NCBI GenBank assembly: GCA_964411125.1
Contig: CAYPJU010000099.1
Span: forward strand, 1-20,085
Origin: JBFIHF01 sp964411125
GTDB taxonomy: Bacteria; Myxococcota_A; Bradymonadia; Bradymonadales; Bradymonadaceae
Direction: 5' to 3'
Length of the DNA stretch: 20,085 nt
Part shown: positions 7,495-14,589 of the stretch, piece after piece
How the letters are laid out: every line of letters starts with the position of its first letter
Numbering within the stretch: the stretch's first letter is position 1
Notes under the pieces: model-generated
What the model saw: the letters and a program-made list of their open reading frames with translations, nothing else
What the model was told of the DNA's origin: nothing
Databases searched by the model: none
Position numbers and translations under genes: made by a program

Positions 7495-7923
7495 TCAGAA
7501 CATCTCTTTGCAGGTGGCGAGCCCGTCGCAGTCCACGGCATCGATCTGGCACTGCAGGAACTCCAGCGAAGTGTCTGTCTCACCGACGCAGGAGGTGATG
7601 CAGGCCTCCACGCTGCCGAAGTCGTCGGCTGCGGCCTGGCAAATCCCACCGAGCGCGTTGCAGAACTCGTCGCAGAGGTCGGCCTGGGTGGGGGCGGCAG
7701 CGGTCCCGTTGTTGGAAGCGGCAGCGGTCCCGTTGTTGGAAGCGGCAGTGGTCCCGTTGTTGGAACCGGACGCCGTGCCGTTGTTGGAGGCGCCGTTGTT
7801 GGACGCGCCGTTGTTGGACGCGCCGTTGTTGGACGCGCCGTTGTTGGACGCGCCGTTGTTTCCGTTGTTGGAACCGCACGCGGCGAGCGCAGTGGCGGCG
7901 AGGACGAGGATGAAATGTTTCAC
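7495..7923 (-). CDS. Small Cys-rich lipoprotein with SNNG-repeat linker
   Basis: Protein of 142 residues. The signal peptide ends ATALAAC (lipobox). A low-complexity linker built of ASNNG units runs to about residue 76, followed by a small C-terminal domain with eight Cys: LCDEFC, GGIC, ACITSC, QCQIDAVDC and ATC. The spacing suggests a disulfide-bonded extracytoplasmic module. The start is GTG 7923, with AAGGAG five bases before it, a strong Shine-Dalgarno site. It has its own promoter candidate at 7953-7980 and is divergent from kamD. No known function; the flexible linker probably holds the module away from the membrane. The linker resembles that of the lipoprotein at 10368-11039, though the Cys domains differ. 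Confidence 0.82.
   Translation of the reverse strand: MKHFILVLAATALAACGSNNGNNGASNNGASNNGASNNGASNNGASNNGTASGSNNGTTAASNNGTAAASNNGTAAAPTQADLCDEFCNALGGICQAAADDFGSVEACITSCVGETDTSLEFLQCQIDAVDCDGLATCKEMF
7705..7873. repeat. 15-bp coding minisatellite encoding ASNNG
   Basis: Within the lipoprotein gene, units containing CCGTTGTTGGA recur. At 7791-7860 they are perfect 15-bp copies; towards 7705 they are spaced more widely. On the coding strand the serine codon is TCC in the repeated units. The length is a multiple of 3, so gain or loss of units would keep the frame. Confidence 0.85.
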
Positions 7924-7952
7924 GGCGACTCCTTTCGAAACGTGACGGAGAC

Positions 7953-7980
7953 AGGCTAGCACGAAGCGTCGAGGTGTCGA
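7953..7980 (-). promoter_or_regulatory. Candidate promoter of the SNNG lipoprotein
   Basis: On the minus strand: TCGACA, a 16-bp spacer ending TTCGTGC, then TAGCCT. The -35 matches consensus at five of six positions. Transcription would begin near 7946, leaving a short leader with the AAGGAG site. The promoter candidate of the second SNNG lipoprotein (11062-11090) has the same -35 and the same TCGTGCT at the -10 edge. Confidence 0.5.
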
Positions 7981-7996
7981 CGAAACCCCATCGGCG

Positions 7997-8025
7997 TTGC
8001 AGTCCAGATCGCGCGATGGTACTTC
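7997..8025 (+). promoter_or_regulatory. Candidate promoter of kamD, possibly leaderless
   Basis: TTGCAG (7997-8002), a 17-bp spacer, then TACTTC (8020-8025). The ATG at 8032 is only six bases past the -10, about where transcription should start, and no Shine-Dalgarno site precedes it. A leaderless mRNA would fit, but the -10 match is weak. Confidence 0.3.
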
Positions 8026-8031
8026 GCCGGC

Positions 8032-9588
8032 ATGTCGAAACTCGGCCTCGATCCCACCTCCATCGACCGCGCCCGTAGCGCTGCAGACGCTATCGCCACC
8101 GAGATGGACGCGTTCATCAGGCGTCGGTCGACCGTCGCGGTGGAACGGACGGTCCTGCGGCTCTTCGGCGTCGACGGTGTCGACGACACCGACGTCCCGT
8201 TGCCCAACGTCGTGGTGGAAGCGGTCGACCGGGGCGGTCGACTCGAGGACGGGGTCTCGCGCTTCATGGCACGAGCGATGCGCCACACGGGCCGCGACGC
8301 TCAGACGATCGCCGAGGGAATCGCCGCGGGCGATCTCACCGTGGAGGAGGTCCCGGAGTTCGCCGACGAAGAAGTGCTCCCGGCGCTCGACGAGCTCACC
8401 ACGGCCACGCTCGATCGCATCGCCGCGAACGTCGCGTTTCGCGAAGAGCGGATCGAGCGGTACGGCCGCCGAACCCGCCCCCTCCACTACGTCATCGTCG
8501 CCACCGGCAACATCTACGAAGACGCGGTCCAGGCTCGCACCGCAGCGCGGCAGGGCGCCGACATCATCGCCGTCATCCGGTCGACGGGGCAGAGCCTGCT
8601 CGACTTCGTCCCCTACGGCCCGACCACCGAAGGGTTCGGCGGAACGTATGCGACGCAGGCGAACTTCGAGATCGTGCGATCCGCTCTCGACGACGTTGGC
8701 GACGAGCTCGGGCGGTACGTCCGGCTCTGCAACTACTGCAGCGGACTCTGCATGCCGGAGATCGCGGCGATGGGCGCGCTCGAGCGGCTCGACGTCATGC
8801 TCAACGACGCCCTCTACGGCATCCTCTTCCGCGACATCAACCCCGAGCGCACCTTCGTCGACCAGTACTTCAGCCGCATGATCAACGCCCACGCCGGCGT
8901 CATCATCAACACCGGCGAGGACAACTACCTGACGACGGCCGACGCGGTGGAAGCCGCTCACACGGTGCTCGCGAGCCAGTTCATCAACGAGCAATTCGCC
9001 CTGCGGTCCGGGCTGCGCCGCGACCAGATGGGGCTCGGTCACGCGATGGAGATGAACCCCGACATCGAGGACGGCTTCCTGCTCGAGCTCGCCCAGGCCG
9101 AGATGGCGCGCGAGATCTTCCCCGACGCTCCGCTCAAGTACATGCCGCCGACCAAGTACATGACCGGCAACATCTTCAAGGGGCACGTCCAGGACGCCCT
9201 CTTCAACCTGATCGGCGCGTGGACGCGGCAGGGCATCCAACTGCTGGGGATGATGACCGAGGCGATGCACACCCCCCACATGGGCGATCGCTACCTCTCG
9301 CTCGAGAACGCGCAGTACGTCATGAATGCCGCACGGAGCCTGGGCGACGAGGTCACCTACCGCCCCGACGGCATCGTCCAGACCCGCGCGAAAGAGGTGC
9401 TCGCCGACGCCACCGCCCTCCTCGAGCGGATCCACGACGAGGGGATGTTCGAGATCCTCGCCGAAGGAACCTTCGGCGACGTATCGCGCCCCCGCGACGG
9501 CGGGAAGGGCGCCGACGGCGTCTTCGAGCGCGCACCCGACTACTACAACCCCGTCGAAGACCAGCTTCGGGAACGTCTGGGGCTGTAG
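8032..9588 (+). CDS. kamD: Lysine 5,6-aminomutase alpha subunit (KamD)
   Basis: Protein of 518 residues, matching the usual length of the alpha subunit of adenosylcobalamin- and PLP-dependent lysine 5,6-aminomutase, which moves the terminal amino group of lysine to carbon 5 in anaerobic lysine degradation. Highly conserved blocks are present: YVIVATGNIYEDAVQA, GADIIAVIRSTGQSLLDFVP, YGPTTEGFGGTYATQANF, LCNYCSGLCMPEIAAMGALE, INTGEDNYLTTADAVEAAHT and MTGNIFKGHVQDALFN. The end (PRDGGKGADGVFERAPDYYN) also fits, so it is complete. The beta subunit KamE, which carries the B12-binding domain and the PLP lysine, normally follows directly; here the next gene is a convergent methyltransferase. Either kamE is elsewhere or the subunit stands alone. 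No Shine-Dalgarno site is seen before the ATG. Confidence 0.95.
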   Translation: MSKLGLDPTSIDRARSAADAIATEMDAFIRRRSTVAVERTVLRLFGVDGVDDTDVPLPNVVVEAVDRGGRLEDGVSRFMARAMRHTGRDAQTIAEGIAAGDLTVEEVPEFADEEVLPALDELTTATLDRIAANVAFREERIERYGRRTRPLHYVIVATGNIYEDAVQARTAARQGADIIAVIRSTGQSLLDFVPYGPTTEGFGGTYATQANFEIVRSALDDVGDELGRYVRLCNYCSGLCMPEIAAMGALERLDVMLNDALYGILFRDINPERTFVDQYFSRMINAHAGVIINTGEDNYLTTADAVEAAHTVLASQFINEQFALRSGLRRDQMGLGHAMEMNPDIEDGFLLELAQAEMAREIFPDAPLKYMPPTKYMTGNIFKGHVQDALFNLIGAWTRQGIQLLGMMTEAMHTPHMGDRYLSLENAQYVMNAARSLGDEVTYRPDGIVQTRAKEVLADATALLERIHDEGMFEILAEGTFGDVSRPRDGGKGADGVFERAPDYYNPVEDQLRERLGL

Positions 9589-9642
9589 CGGGCGGCTCGC
9601 TCCGCTCGCATGGAGGCCGCGCGAACGACGCGAGCCGGTCGC

Positions 9643-10371
9643 TCAGCCCTTTCGCATCACGAAGAACGTGTAGTCCACCCCACCGGGGTCGCGATCGTAC
9701 ACCTCGATCTCGCGCTGCACCTCGCGCGCGATCTTCTGAAGCTCCTCCGACGGGGACTGATCGAGGACGAGGGTCACCCGCTGAAGAAGCGGTGCGTAGT
9801 ACTCGTTCCAGCCGTCCGCTCCGATCGCGAACTGTTCGACCATATCGAACCCCGCAGCGTCTGCGCGCGCCACGACCTCGTCCGCAGTCGAGATCCCGGG
9901 ATACTCCGACGCCCAGAACTCGCGCGTTCTCGCGGTTGGAGCTTCTCCCCATACCGCGTCGGAGACCACGAGATGTCCCCCGGTTTTCAAAGCCGGCGTC
10001 CACGCTTCGAGCGCCGCCCTCCATCCCATCGTGTAGATCGCCCCTTCACACCACATGAGGTCGACCGATTCGGGCTCCAGATCGAGCTGGAGCGCGTCCA
10101 CCTGATGCGTCTCGACCCCTGCAAGCCCACGACGCTCCGCGCGGGTAGCGAGCGCTTCGAGGCTGGGAGCGAGGAGGTCGACCGCATGGATCGGGGCGTC
10201 GAGAGCTTCGGCGAGCACCAGAGTCGATGCACCCGTCCCGGCGCCGAGATCCCAGACCACCGGATCGTCGGGAAGGTCACACGCACGAAGCGCGCGCAGT
10301 GTTGCCTGCTCGGTGCCCGGTGCGTGGCGGGCGAGCCCGCGAAAGAAGAGCAGGAAGTTCGGGTCGGTCAC
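9643..10371 (-). CDS. Class I SAM-dependent methyltransferase
   Basis: Protein of 242 residues. Motif I for S-adenosylmethionine binding is VVWDLGAGTGAST (38-50), the following acidic strand is HAVDLL (Asp65), and later elements SVDLMWCEGAIYTMG and LKTGGHLVVSDAVW complete a Rossmann-type class I domain. No signal peptide, so it acts in the cytoplasm. The start is GTG 10371, which overlaps the TGA of the upstream lipoprotein by four bases (GTGA), indicating translational coupling. The frame remains open upstream, but that part only shadows the lipoprotein gene. Small molecules are the likeliest substrates, but the sequence does not say which. Coupling to an exported Cys-rich lipoprotein is unexpected. 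Confidence 0.85.
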   Translation of the reverse strand: MTDPNFLLFFRGLARHAPGTEQATLRALRACDLPDDPVVWDLGAGTGASTLVLAEALDAPIHAVDLLAPSLEALATRAERRGLAGVETHQVDALQLDLEPESVDLMWCEGAIYTMGWRAALEAWTPALKTGGHLVVSDAVWGEAPTARTREFWASEYPGISTADEVVARADAAGFDMVEQFAIGADGWNEYYAPLLQRVTLVLDQSPSEELQKIAREVQREIEVYDRDPGGVDYTFFVMRKG

Positions 10372-11039
10372 AGCGGCGCGAGCTCGCAGGTTCCCGCATT
10401 GCACGCGACTTCGAACTGCTCGCACGGGGCGCAGAGCACGTCGCCCTGGTTTCCGCACACCGCCGCCTCGACGTCCGCGTCGTATTCGGCCTTCGCCGAG
10501 GCGGCGATCGCCTTCGTCGCGCAGGCGCATGTTCCGCAGGCGTTTCCTTCGATGATCGCGACGCAGTCGTCCGGCGTCGTGCACGACTGGTCGTAGTCCG
10601 TCGCGACGATGAAGACCGGCTCGGCGGCCGCGCAGGTCCCACCGACGCATACGGCGTTGCGGTCGATGCAATCGGCGGCACAGAAATCGAGCGCGTCGCA
10701 GTCGTCGTCGCGCGCCTCGAGGTCGGCGTCGTATGCCTGCGACGCTCCGAACGTGATCGCCGCGTTGCTGCAACGGCAGGGATCACACACGTCCCCCTCG
10801 TACACCGTGAAACATTCGTCGTTGGTGACGCACGACTGGTCGTAGTCCGACGCCGTGATCGTGGGGCCTGAGCCGTTGTTCGAGCCGCCGTTGTTCGAGC
10901 CGCCGTTGTTCGAGCCGCCGTTGTTCGACGCTCCGTTGTTCGAGCCGCCGTTGTTCGACGCCCCGTTGTTCTCCCCGTTGTTGGAAGGGGACGAGCAGCC
11001 GACGCATGCCACGGCTACCAGTACGATGAGATTTCGCAT
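10368..11039 (-). CDS. Lipoprotein with SNNG linker and duplicated 10-Cys domain
   Basis: Protein of 223 residues. Signal peptide with lipobox VACVGC, a linker of SNNG units, then two tandem copies of a domain of about 80 residues. Copy one begins ITASDYDQSCVTNDEC and copy two IVATDYDQSCTTPDDC. Each has ten Cys in matching order, including a central C-x2-C-x-C (CDPCRC, CGTCAC), a shared YDADLEA/YDADVEA stretch and a final GTC. Oxidised, exported modules are likely; a metal site at the C-x2-C-x-C cannot be excluded. I chose ATG 11039, with AGGAGG upstream; a GTG lies just before it. The 3' end overlaps the methyltransferase start by four bases. I do not recognise the domain. Confidence 0.85.
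   Translation of the reverse strand: MRNLIVLVAVACVGCSSPSNNGENNGASNNGGSNNGASNNGGSNNGGSNNGGSNNGSGPTITASDYDQSCVTNDECFTVYEGDVCDPCRCSNAAITFGASQAYDADLEARDDDCDALDFCAADCIDRNAVCVGGTCAAAEPVFIVATDYDQSCTTPDDCVAIIEGNACGTCACATKAIAASAKAEYDADVEAAVCGNQGDVLCAPCEQFEVACNAGTCELAPL
10873..10985. repeat. Coding minisatellite encoding GSNNG/ASNNG
   Basis: Eight CCGTTGTT units are spaced mostly 15 bp apart within the lipoprotein gene. The serine codon is TCG here, unlike the TCC of the array at 7705-7873, so the two arrays appear to have grown independently. Confidence 0.85.
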
Positions 11040-11061
11040 CACTCCTCCTTGTGTGGCGCAC

Positions 11062-11090
11062 AGTAGAGCACGAGGTCGCGGCCGTGTCGA
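11062..11090 (-). promoter_or_regulatory. Candidate promoter of the 10-Cys lipoprotein operon
   Basis: On the minus strand: TCGACA, a 17-bp spacer ending CTCGTGC, then TCTACT. Transcription would begin near 11055, giving a leader of about 16 bases that contains AGGAGG. It has the same -35 hexamer and TCGTGCT element as the candidate at 7953-7980. It makes the lipoprotein-methyltransferase pair a unit separable from the DUF1552 gene upstream. Confidence 0.45.
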
Positions 11091-11172
11091 AACAACGACT
11101 CGTCCATACCCGCGTCGAGGGCGTTTGGACCGTCGTCTACGCCACGATGGGGTGAGGTGATCCGCGGGTTGG

Positions 11173-12516
11173 TCAGGTGAGATTCGGCAGCGGGCCGGAG
11201 CAGTACGCAGGGTTCCCGAACGTGTTGGTCTGCACCCCCATCGCGTTGCAGAGCGACACGAGGAAGTTGTTGTGCGGGTCCTGGTCGTACTGAAGGTAGC
11301 GACCCGTGTCGAAGTACCCGCCGCACGATCCGCCGAGGATGTAGGGGACGTCGTTTCGCGTGTGCGAGTTCCCCTTGCCGAGCTCGTTCACCCAGACGAC
11401 GACGGTGTTGTCGAGCAGGGTGCCGTCCCCCTCGGGGACCGCTTTCAGCTTGTCGAGGACCTGCGCGAACTTCTCCGCGTACCAGCGGTTGATCTCGACG
11501 AGCTGTTCGACCGCCGTCGAGTTCGAGTCGGACTCGTGAGAGAGGTCGTGGTGGCGTGAGCTGATCCCGGCGAACCCGAAGTCGATCTGCGACACCGAGC
11601 GGCTGAACTGCAGCGTCGCGACCGGCGTGATGTTACAGGCGAACGCCATCACGATCTGGTCGATCATGAGGTCGCCGACCGCCCCGAAATTGTCGTTCGC
11701 GTCGTGATCGATGACCCCGCCCAGGTTCGGTGCCTCGCACGCGAGGCCGAGCTCGTTGCCCGTGAGCATCCGCGCCTCGAGGTCGCGGATCGACTGCGCG
11801 TGTGCTTCCACGCGCTGGCTGTCTTCCGCACTGATCTTCGTCTTCAGCTTCGTGATGTCGCCCCGCACGTGGTCGAGGACGCTCGCGCGTTTGAGCCGCT
11901 GCCGCTCGAGGCCGAACGGATCCTGCCCGATGTCGCCGAAGATCGCGTCGAACGAGTCGTACGGGTTCATCCGCGGCGTGATCGGTTGATCGGGGCCCGC
12001 GTAGCACATGCGCGACCAGTTCGTCGGGTTGCCACACTTCACCCCGAATTCGAGCGATTTGAACTTCTGCCCGGCGTGGACCTCGTTCGCGATGTACTGG
12101 TCGACCGAGATGCCTCCCGCGTAGCCCGCCGTGCCGGCGTCGCCTCCCCCCTGGAACGGGCCCGGGAGAAGCTCGGTACCGGTGAGCATGTGTGCCATCC
12201 CCTTCTGGTGCCCGTCCCCGATGCCGTTGCGCGTCGAGACCATGTCGACCCCTTCCAGGATCAGCACGTCGTCGCGGTGCCGCTCGATCGGCGTCAGGAT
12301 GTCGTTCGCGCCGATCTGCCAGTTCGTCTCGCCCCCCGTCGGAGCCCAGCGGAACGGAACCGTTCCGTTCGCGCTGAACATGATCAGCAGGCGCTTGGGG
12401 AAGCTCCCCTGCTGCGCGTGCGCGTTCAGCGAGGGGAGAAGCGGCAGCGCGACCGAGGTCGCCCCGAGCCCTTTGAGAAACGTTCGTCGTGAAAGATGCG
12501 ACATCGTCTGGCTCAC
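11173..12516 (-). CDS. DUF1552 protein with Tat signal
   Basis: Protein of 447 residues. The N terminus has a twin-arginine signal (SRRTFLKGLGATSVALPLLP), then the DUF1552 pattern: KRLLIMFSANGTVPFRWAPT, DDVLILEGVDM, HMLTGTELLPG, SVDQYIANE, FGVKCGNPTNWSRMCYAG, RHHDLSHESD and VVVWVNELGKGNSHTRNDVP. DUF1552 proteins are exported, of unknown function, and nearly always paired with a DUF1592-type protein, as here. The family resembles DUF1501/sulfatase-fold proteins; catalysis is unproven. A GTG at 12516 overlaps the upstream stop as GTGA; ATG 12504 is an equally credible start. No strong Shine-Dalgarno site, consistent with coupling to the upstream gene. Confidence 0.92.
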   Translation of the reverse strand: MSQTMSHLSRRTFLKGLGATSVALPLLPSLNAHAQQGSFPKRLLIMFSANGTVPFRWAPTGGETNWQIGANDILTPIERHRDDVLILEGVDMVSTRNGIGDGHQKGMAHMLTGTELLPGPFQGGGDAGTAGYAGGISVDQYIANEVHAGQKFKSLEFGVKCGNPTNWSRMCYAGPDQPITPRMNPYDSFDAIFGDIGQDPFGLERQRLKRASVLDHVRGDITKLKTKISAEDSQRVEAHAQSIRDLEARMLTGNELGLACEAPNLGGVIDHDANDNFGAVGDLMIDQIVMAFACNITPVATLQFSRSVSQIDFGFAGISSRHHDLSHESDSNSTAVEQLVEINRWYAEKFAQVLDKLKAVPEGDGTLLDNTVVVWVNELGKGNSHTRNDVPYILGGSCGGYFDTGRYLQYDQDPHNNFLVSLCNAMGVQTNTFGNPAYCSGPLPNLT

Positions 12517-14234
12517 ATGCTCGGGTCGAGATTCTTACGATAGCGGAACGCGTCGGTCTTCGTCAGCGCGACGAGCATCTCTTTGATGTCGCCCCCCGAC
12601 GCGTCGAGCGCCGTCTGGATGACGTGCATGCTGCACGCGTCACCCGAGCCTTCGTTGCGCGCGGTGGCGTAACGGAAGAACTGCTTCGCGACGCACGTCT
12701 TCACGGCGTCGGATCCGGCGAGCGTCGTCGCGAGCTCCTCGACACCGTCGATGTCGCCGTCGATCTCGCCGGTCGCGGTGATGACTCCTCCGGCGGTGAG
12801 CGCGTTGCCGTGCTCGTCTTCGGTGCGGTAGCGGCCGAGCTCGTCGAAGTTGTCGAACGCCAACCCGATCCCGTCGTACTGGCTGTGGCAACCCGCGCAG
12901 CCTTCGTCCGTCGCGTTCATCCGCTTCTCGGCCTTGGATCGCATCGACTCGCCGTCGAACGTCGGCAGCTCCTCCAGGACGTCGGGCGGCGAGTAGGGAG
13001 GCGTGCAGAGGAGCGCTTCGCGGATGAACTTCCCGCGGTGCACCGAGTACTGCCCGTGTCCGTTGGCCGAGAGCACACCCGGCTGCGACAGGAGGCCGAG
13101 GCGGTTGTCCGGGAGTTCGACGCGCACCAGACCCTCGTCCGCCGTCGCCTCGAGGCCGTAGAGGCTGGCGATGTTCGAATCGACGAACGTGTAGTTCGCC
13201 GTGAGGAGCGTGTTCACGCTGCCGCCGTCTTCCCAGATGACCTCGTCGATGAACGCCTGCGTCTCGGCCATCATCGACGAACGCATCTCGTCGGTGAACG
13301 CCTCGTCGCCGTGGTCGGTGTTCTCGATCGCGTCGACCCGAAGCCACTGCGCCATCACCGTGTTCACGCGATCGCGCGCCTTCGGGCTCGCCAGCATGCG
13401 GCGCGCCTGCGTCTCGATCTCCGACGCGGTCGTGAGCTTGCCTTCGGCCGCTGCGGTCAGGAGCTCCTCGTCGGGGATCGACCCCCAGAGGAAGTAAGAG
13501 AGCCGCGACGCCACCTCGTAATTCGTGAGCTGGACGACAGGCTCGTCCGAATCGATGCCGACTTCGCTCCGGTACAGGAAGTTCGGCGACTGAAGGACCG
13601 CTTCCACCACCATCTGAGCGCCGGTCTCCCCGTCGAACTCGGTCGCGCCGGCGTCGTAGAGGGCGACGAGCGCGTCGACCTCCTCGGGGGTGGCGGGTCG
13701 TCGGTAGGCGCGGGTTGCGAGGTCCGTGACGAAGCTGCGGACCGCAGCCGGTTCGGTGTTCGGCAGAAGGTCGGTCCCCAGGACCGTCTCCGAGATCGCC
13801 TCGGCCGCGCGCTGGTACTCCTCCGCCATCAGCTCGCTGACCGGCGCGAGAACGTTCGCTTCGAAACCGCTGACCCGCTCGTCGGGCGCGAACGTCTGCC
13901 GCGGAATCTGAACGCCCGCGAAGAGGTCACGAACGCTGTTGTTGTACTCGTCTTCGGTGAGGCGCCGCAGCGGCGTCGAACCGGGATCGATGAACTTGCA
14001 GACGTCCTCGGCGTCGGGGTCCATCGTGTCGTCCTCGTCGGGGCGAACGATGGTGCCGGGCGGCGGTTCCTGGTCGTCGTGCACCCCGTCGTCGTCCGAA
14101 TCCACGCCGGGCTCGGTCGTCTCGAACGGCGTGTCGCCGCTGCGTCCCTGCAGGTTGACTCGCCCTTCGCAGCCGATGCTGAGCATCGATGCGACGAGCG
14201 ACGCGACGATCAAGAACTTGGTCGATTGGTTCAT
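12513..14234 (-). CDS. DUF1592-family exported protein with c-type heme motif
   Basis: Protein of 573 residues. The hydrophobic signal ends SMLSIGC, a borderline lipobox. An acidic DSDDDGVHDD stretch (45-54) resembles calcium-binding thrombospondin type 3 loops. The usual domain order follows: DUF1587 (LRRLTEDEYNNSVRDLF, from about 88), DUF1595 (about 160-225), DUF1592 (LTNYEVASRLSYFLW, about 236-360), DUF1588 (RLGLLSQPGVLSANG, REALLC, then GCAGCH at 445-450) and DUF1585 at the C terminus. CAGCH is a c-type heme site, so an exported redox enzyme is likely. This family is expanded in Planctomycetes and Myxococcota; the substrates are unknown. It is first in the transcript, with DUF1552 next by a four-base overlap. 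The ribosome-binding site is weak. Confidence 0.92.
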   Translation of the reverse strand: MNQSTKFLIVASLVASMLSIGCEGRVNLQGRSGDTPFETTEPGVDSDDDGVHDDQEPPPGTIVRPDEDDTMDPDAEDVCKFIDPGSTPLRRLTEDEYNNSVRDLFAGVQIPRQTFAPDERVSGFEANVLAPVSELMAEEYQRAAEAISETVLGTDLLPNTEPAAVRSFVTDLATRAYRRPATPEEVDALVALYDAGATEFDGETGAQMVVEAVLQSPNFLYRSEVGIDSDEPVVQLTNYEVASRLSYFLWGSIPDEELLTAAAEGKLTTASEIETQARRMLASPKARDRVNTVMAQWLRVDAIENTDHGDEAFTDEMRSSMMAETQAFIDEVIWEDGGSVNTLLTANYTFVDSNIASLYGLEATADEGLVRVELPDNRLGLLSQPGVLSANGHGQYSVHRGKFIREALLCTPPYSPPDVLEELPTFDGESMRSKAEKRMNATDEGCAGCHSQYDGIGLAFDNFDELGRYRTEDEHGNALTAGGVITATGEIDGDIDGVEELATTLAGSDAVKTCVAKQFFRYATARNEGSGDACSMHVIQTALDASGGDIKEMLVALTKTDAFRYRKNLDPSM

Positions 14235-14306
14235 GGTGGTCCCGTAGGTTCCAGAGCGGCGAGGTGCGGCACTGACGACACACTGTGCTCCCCGCGCGCG
14301 GAGATT

Positions 14307-14324
14307 CGAGGCATCCGTGCCTCG
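14307..14324. repeat. 7-bp stem-loop with TCCG loop
   Basis: CGAGGCA-TCCG-TGCCTCG is a perfect 7-bp inverted repeat. It lies in the putative leader or promoter of the DUF1592 gene, 73 bp from its start. The loop resembles that of the TCC palindromes. Confidence 0.5.
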
Positions 14325-14457
14325 CCTTGTGCCTTCGTCGTAGTGTGCTCGTTTCACGTTCGCCCTTTGTTCATGCGGCTTTTGCGCGCCGCCGGGGGTT
14401 GCTGCGTTCTGCGGTCGACCATGGAAAGTGCATGATCCGATCCAAGTCGCAAAAGTG

Positions 14458-14471
14458 GCAACTCTAGTTGC
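14458..14471. promoter_or_regulatory. Operator-like inverted repeat
   Basis: GCAACT-CT-AGTTGC has two perfect 6-bp arms and a 2-bp spacer. It lies in the divergent region upstream of an HTH-like protein gene, so it could be the binding site of that protein. This is inference. Confidence 0.3.
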
Positions 14472-14488
14472 TCCGGCCGCGCCTCGGT

Positions 14489-14509
14489 GGTGCGGCATCC
14501 TGCCGCACC
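14489..14509. repeat. Single palindromic repeat with TCC triloop
   Basis: GGTGCGGCA-TCC-TGCCGCACC is a perfect 9-bp stem. It matches the 15332-15383 copies in form but has A/T closing the loop where the first of those has T/A, a paired change. Confidence 0.7.
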
Positions 14510-14553
14510 GTGTACCTGCAGATTTCAAATATGCCCAAAATTGATAAAAAGTG

Positions 14554-14582
14554 TTGAAGCGCATCTCCTCCTCCCCTAGCCT
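14554..14582 (+). promoter_or_regulatory. Candidate promoter giving a leaderless regulator mRNA
   Basis: TTGAAG (14554-14559), a 17-bp spacer, TAGCCT (14577-14582), then seven bases to the ATG at 14590. The transcription start should fall on or next to the ATG. The preceding sequence is pyrimidine-rich with no Shine-Dalgarno site, as expected for leaderless translation. The -10 is identical to that proposed at 7953-7958 on the other strand. Confidence 0.45.
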
Positions 14583-14589
14583 TCTCGTC

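Larger units (their letters stand above)
14235..14589. other. Divergent intergenic region, 355 bp
   Basis: This gap separates the minus-strand DUF1592 gene from the plus-strand regulator. It has no supportable gene. It holds two hairpins (14307-14324, 14489-14509), a short operator-like palindrome (14458-14471) and an AT-richer patch at 14520-14560 that is unlike its surroundings and contains the regulator's candidate -35 box. Confidence 0.6.

Noticed and set aside
7924..9435. Long minus-strand open frame running through kamD into the SNNG lipoprotein gene
   Set aside because: Only the last 142 codons are real; the rest is antisense to the well conserved kamD. The true start is GTG 7923 with AAGGAG.
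9589..9642. Intrinsic terminator between kamD and the methyltransferase gene
   Set aside because: GC-rich GGCTCGCTCCGCTCGC-type sequence is present, but there is no clear stem followed by a T-run.
12489..14435. A 648-codon open frame on the plus strand antisense to the DUF1592 gene
   Set aside because: It mirrors the high-GC codon bias of the opposite strand, has no recognisable domain and covers a gene with clear DUF1587/1592/1588 motifs.
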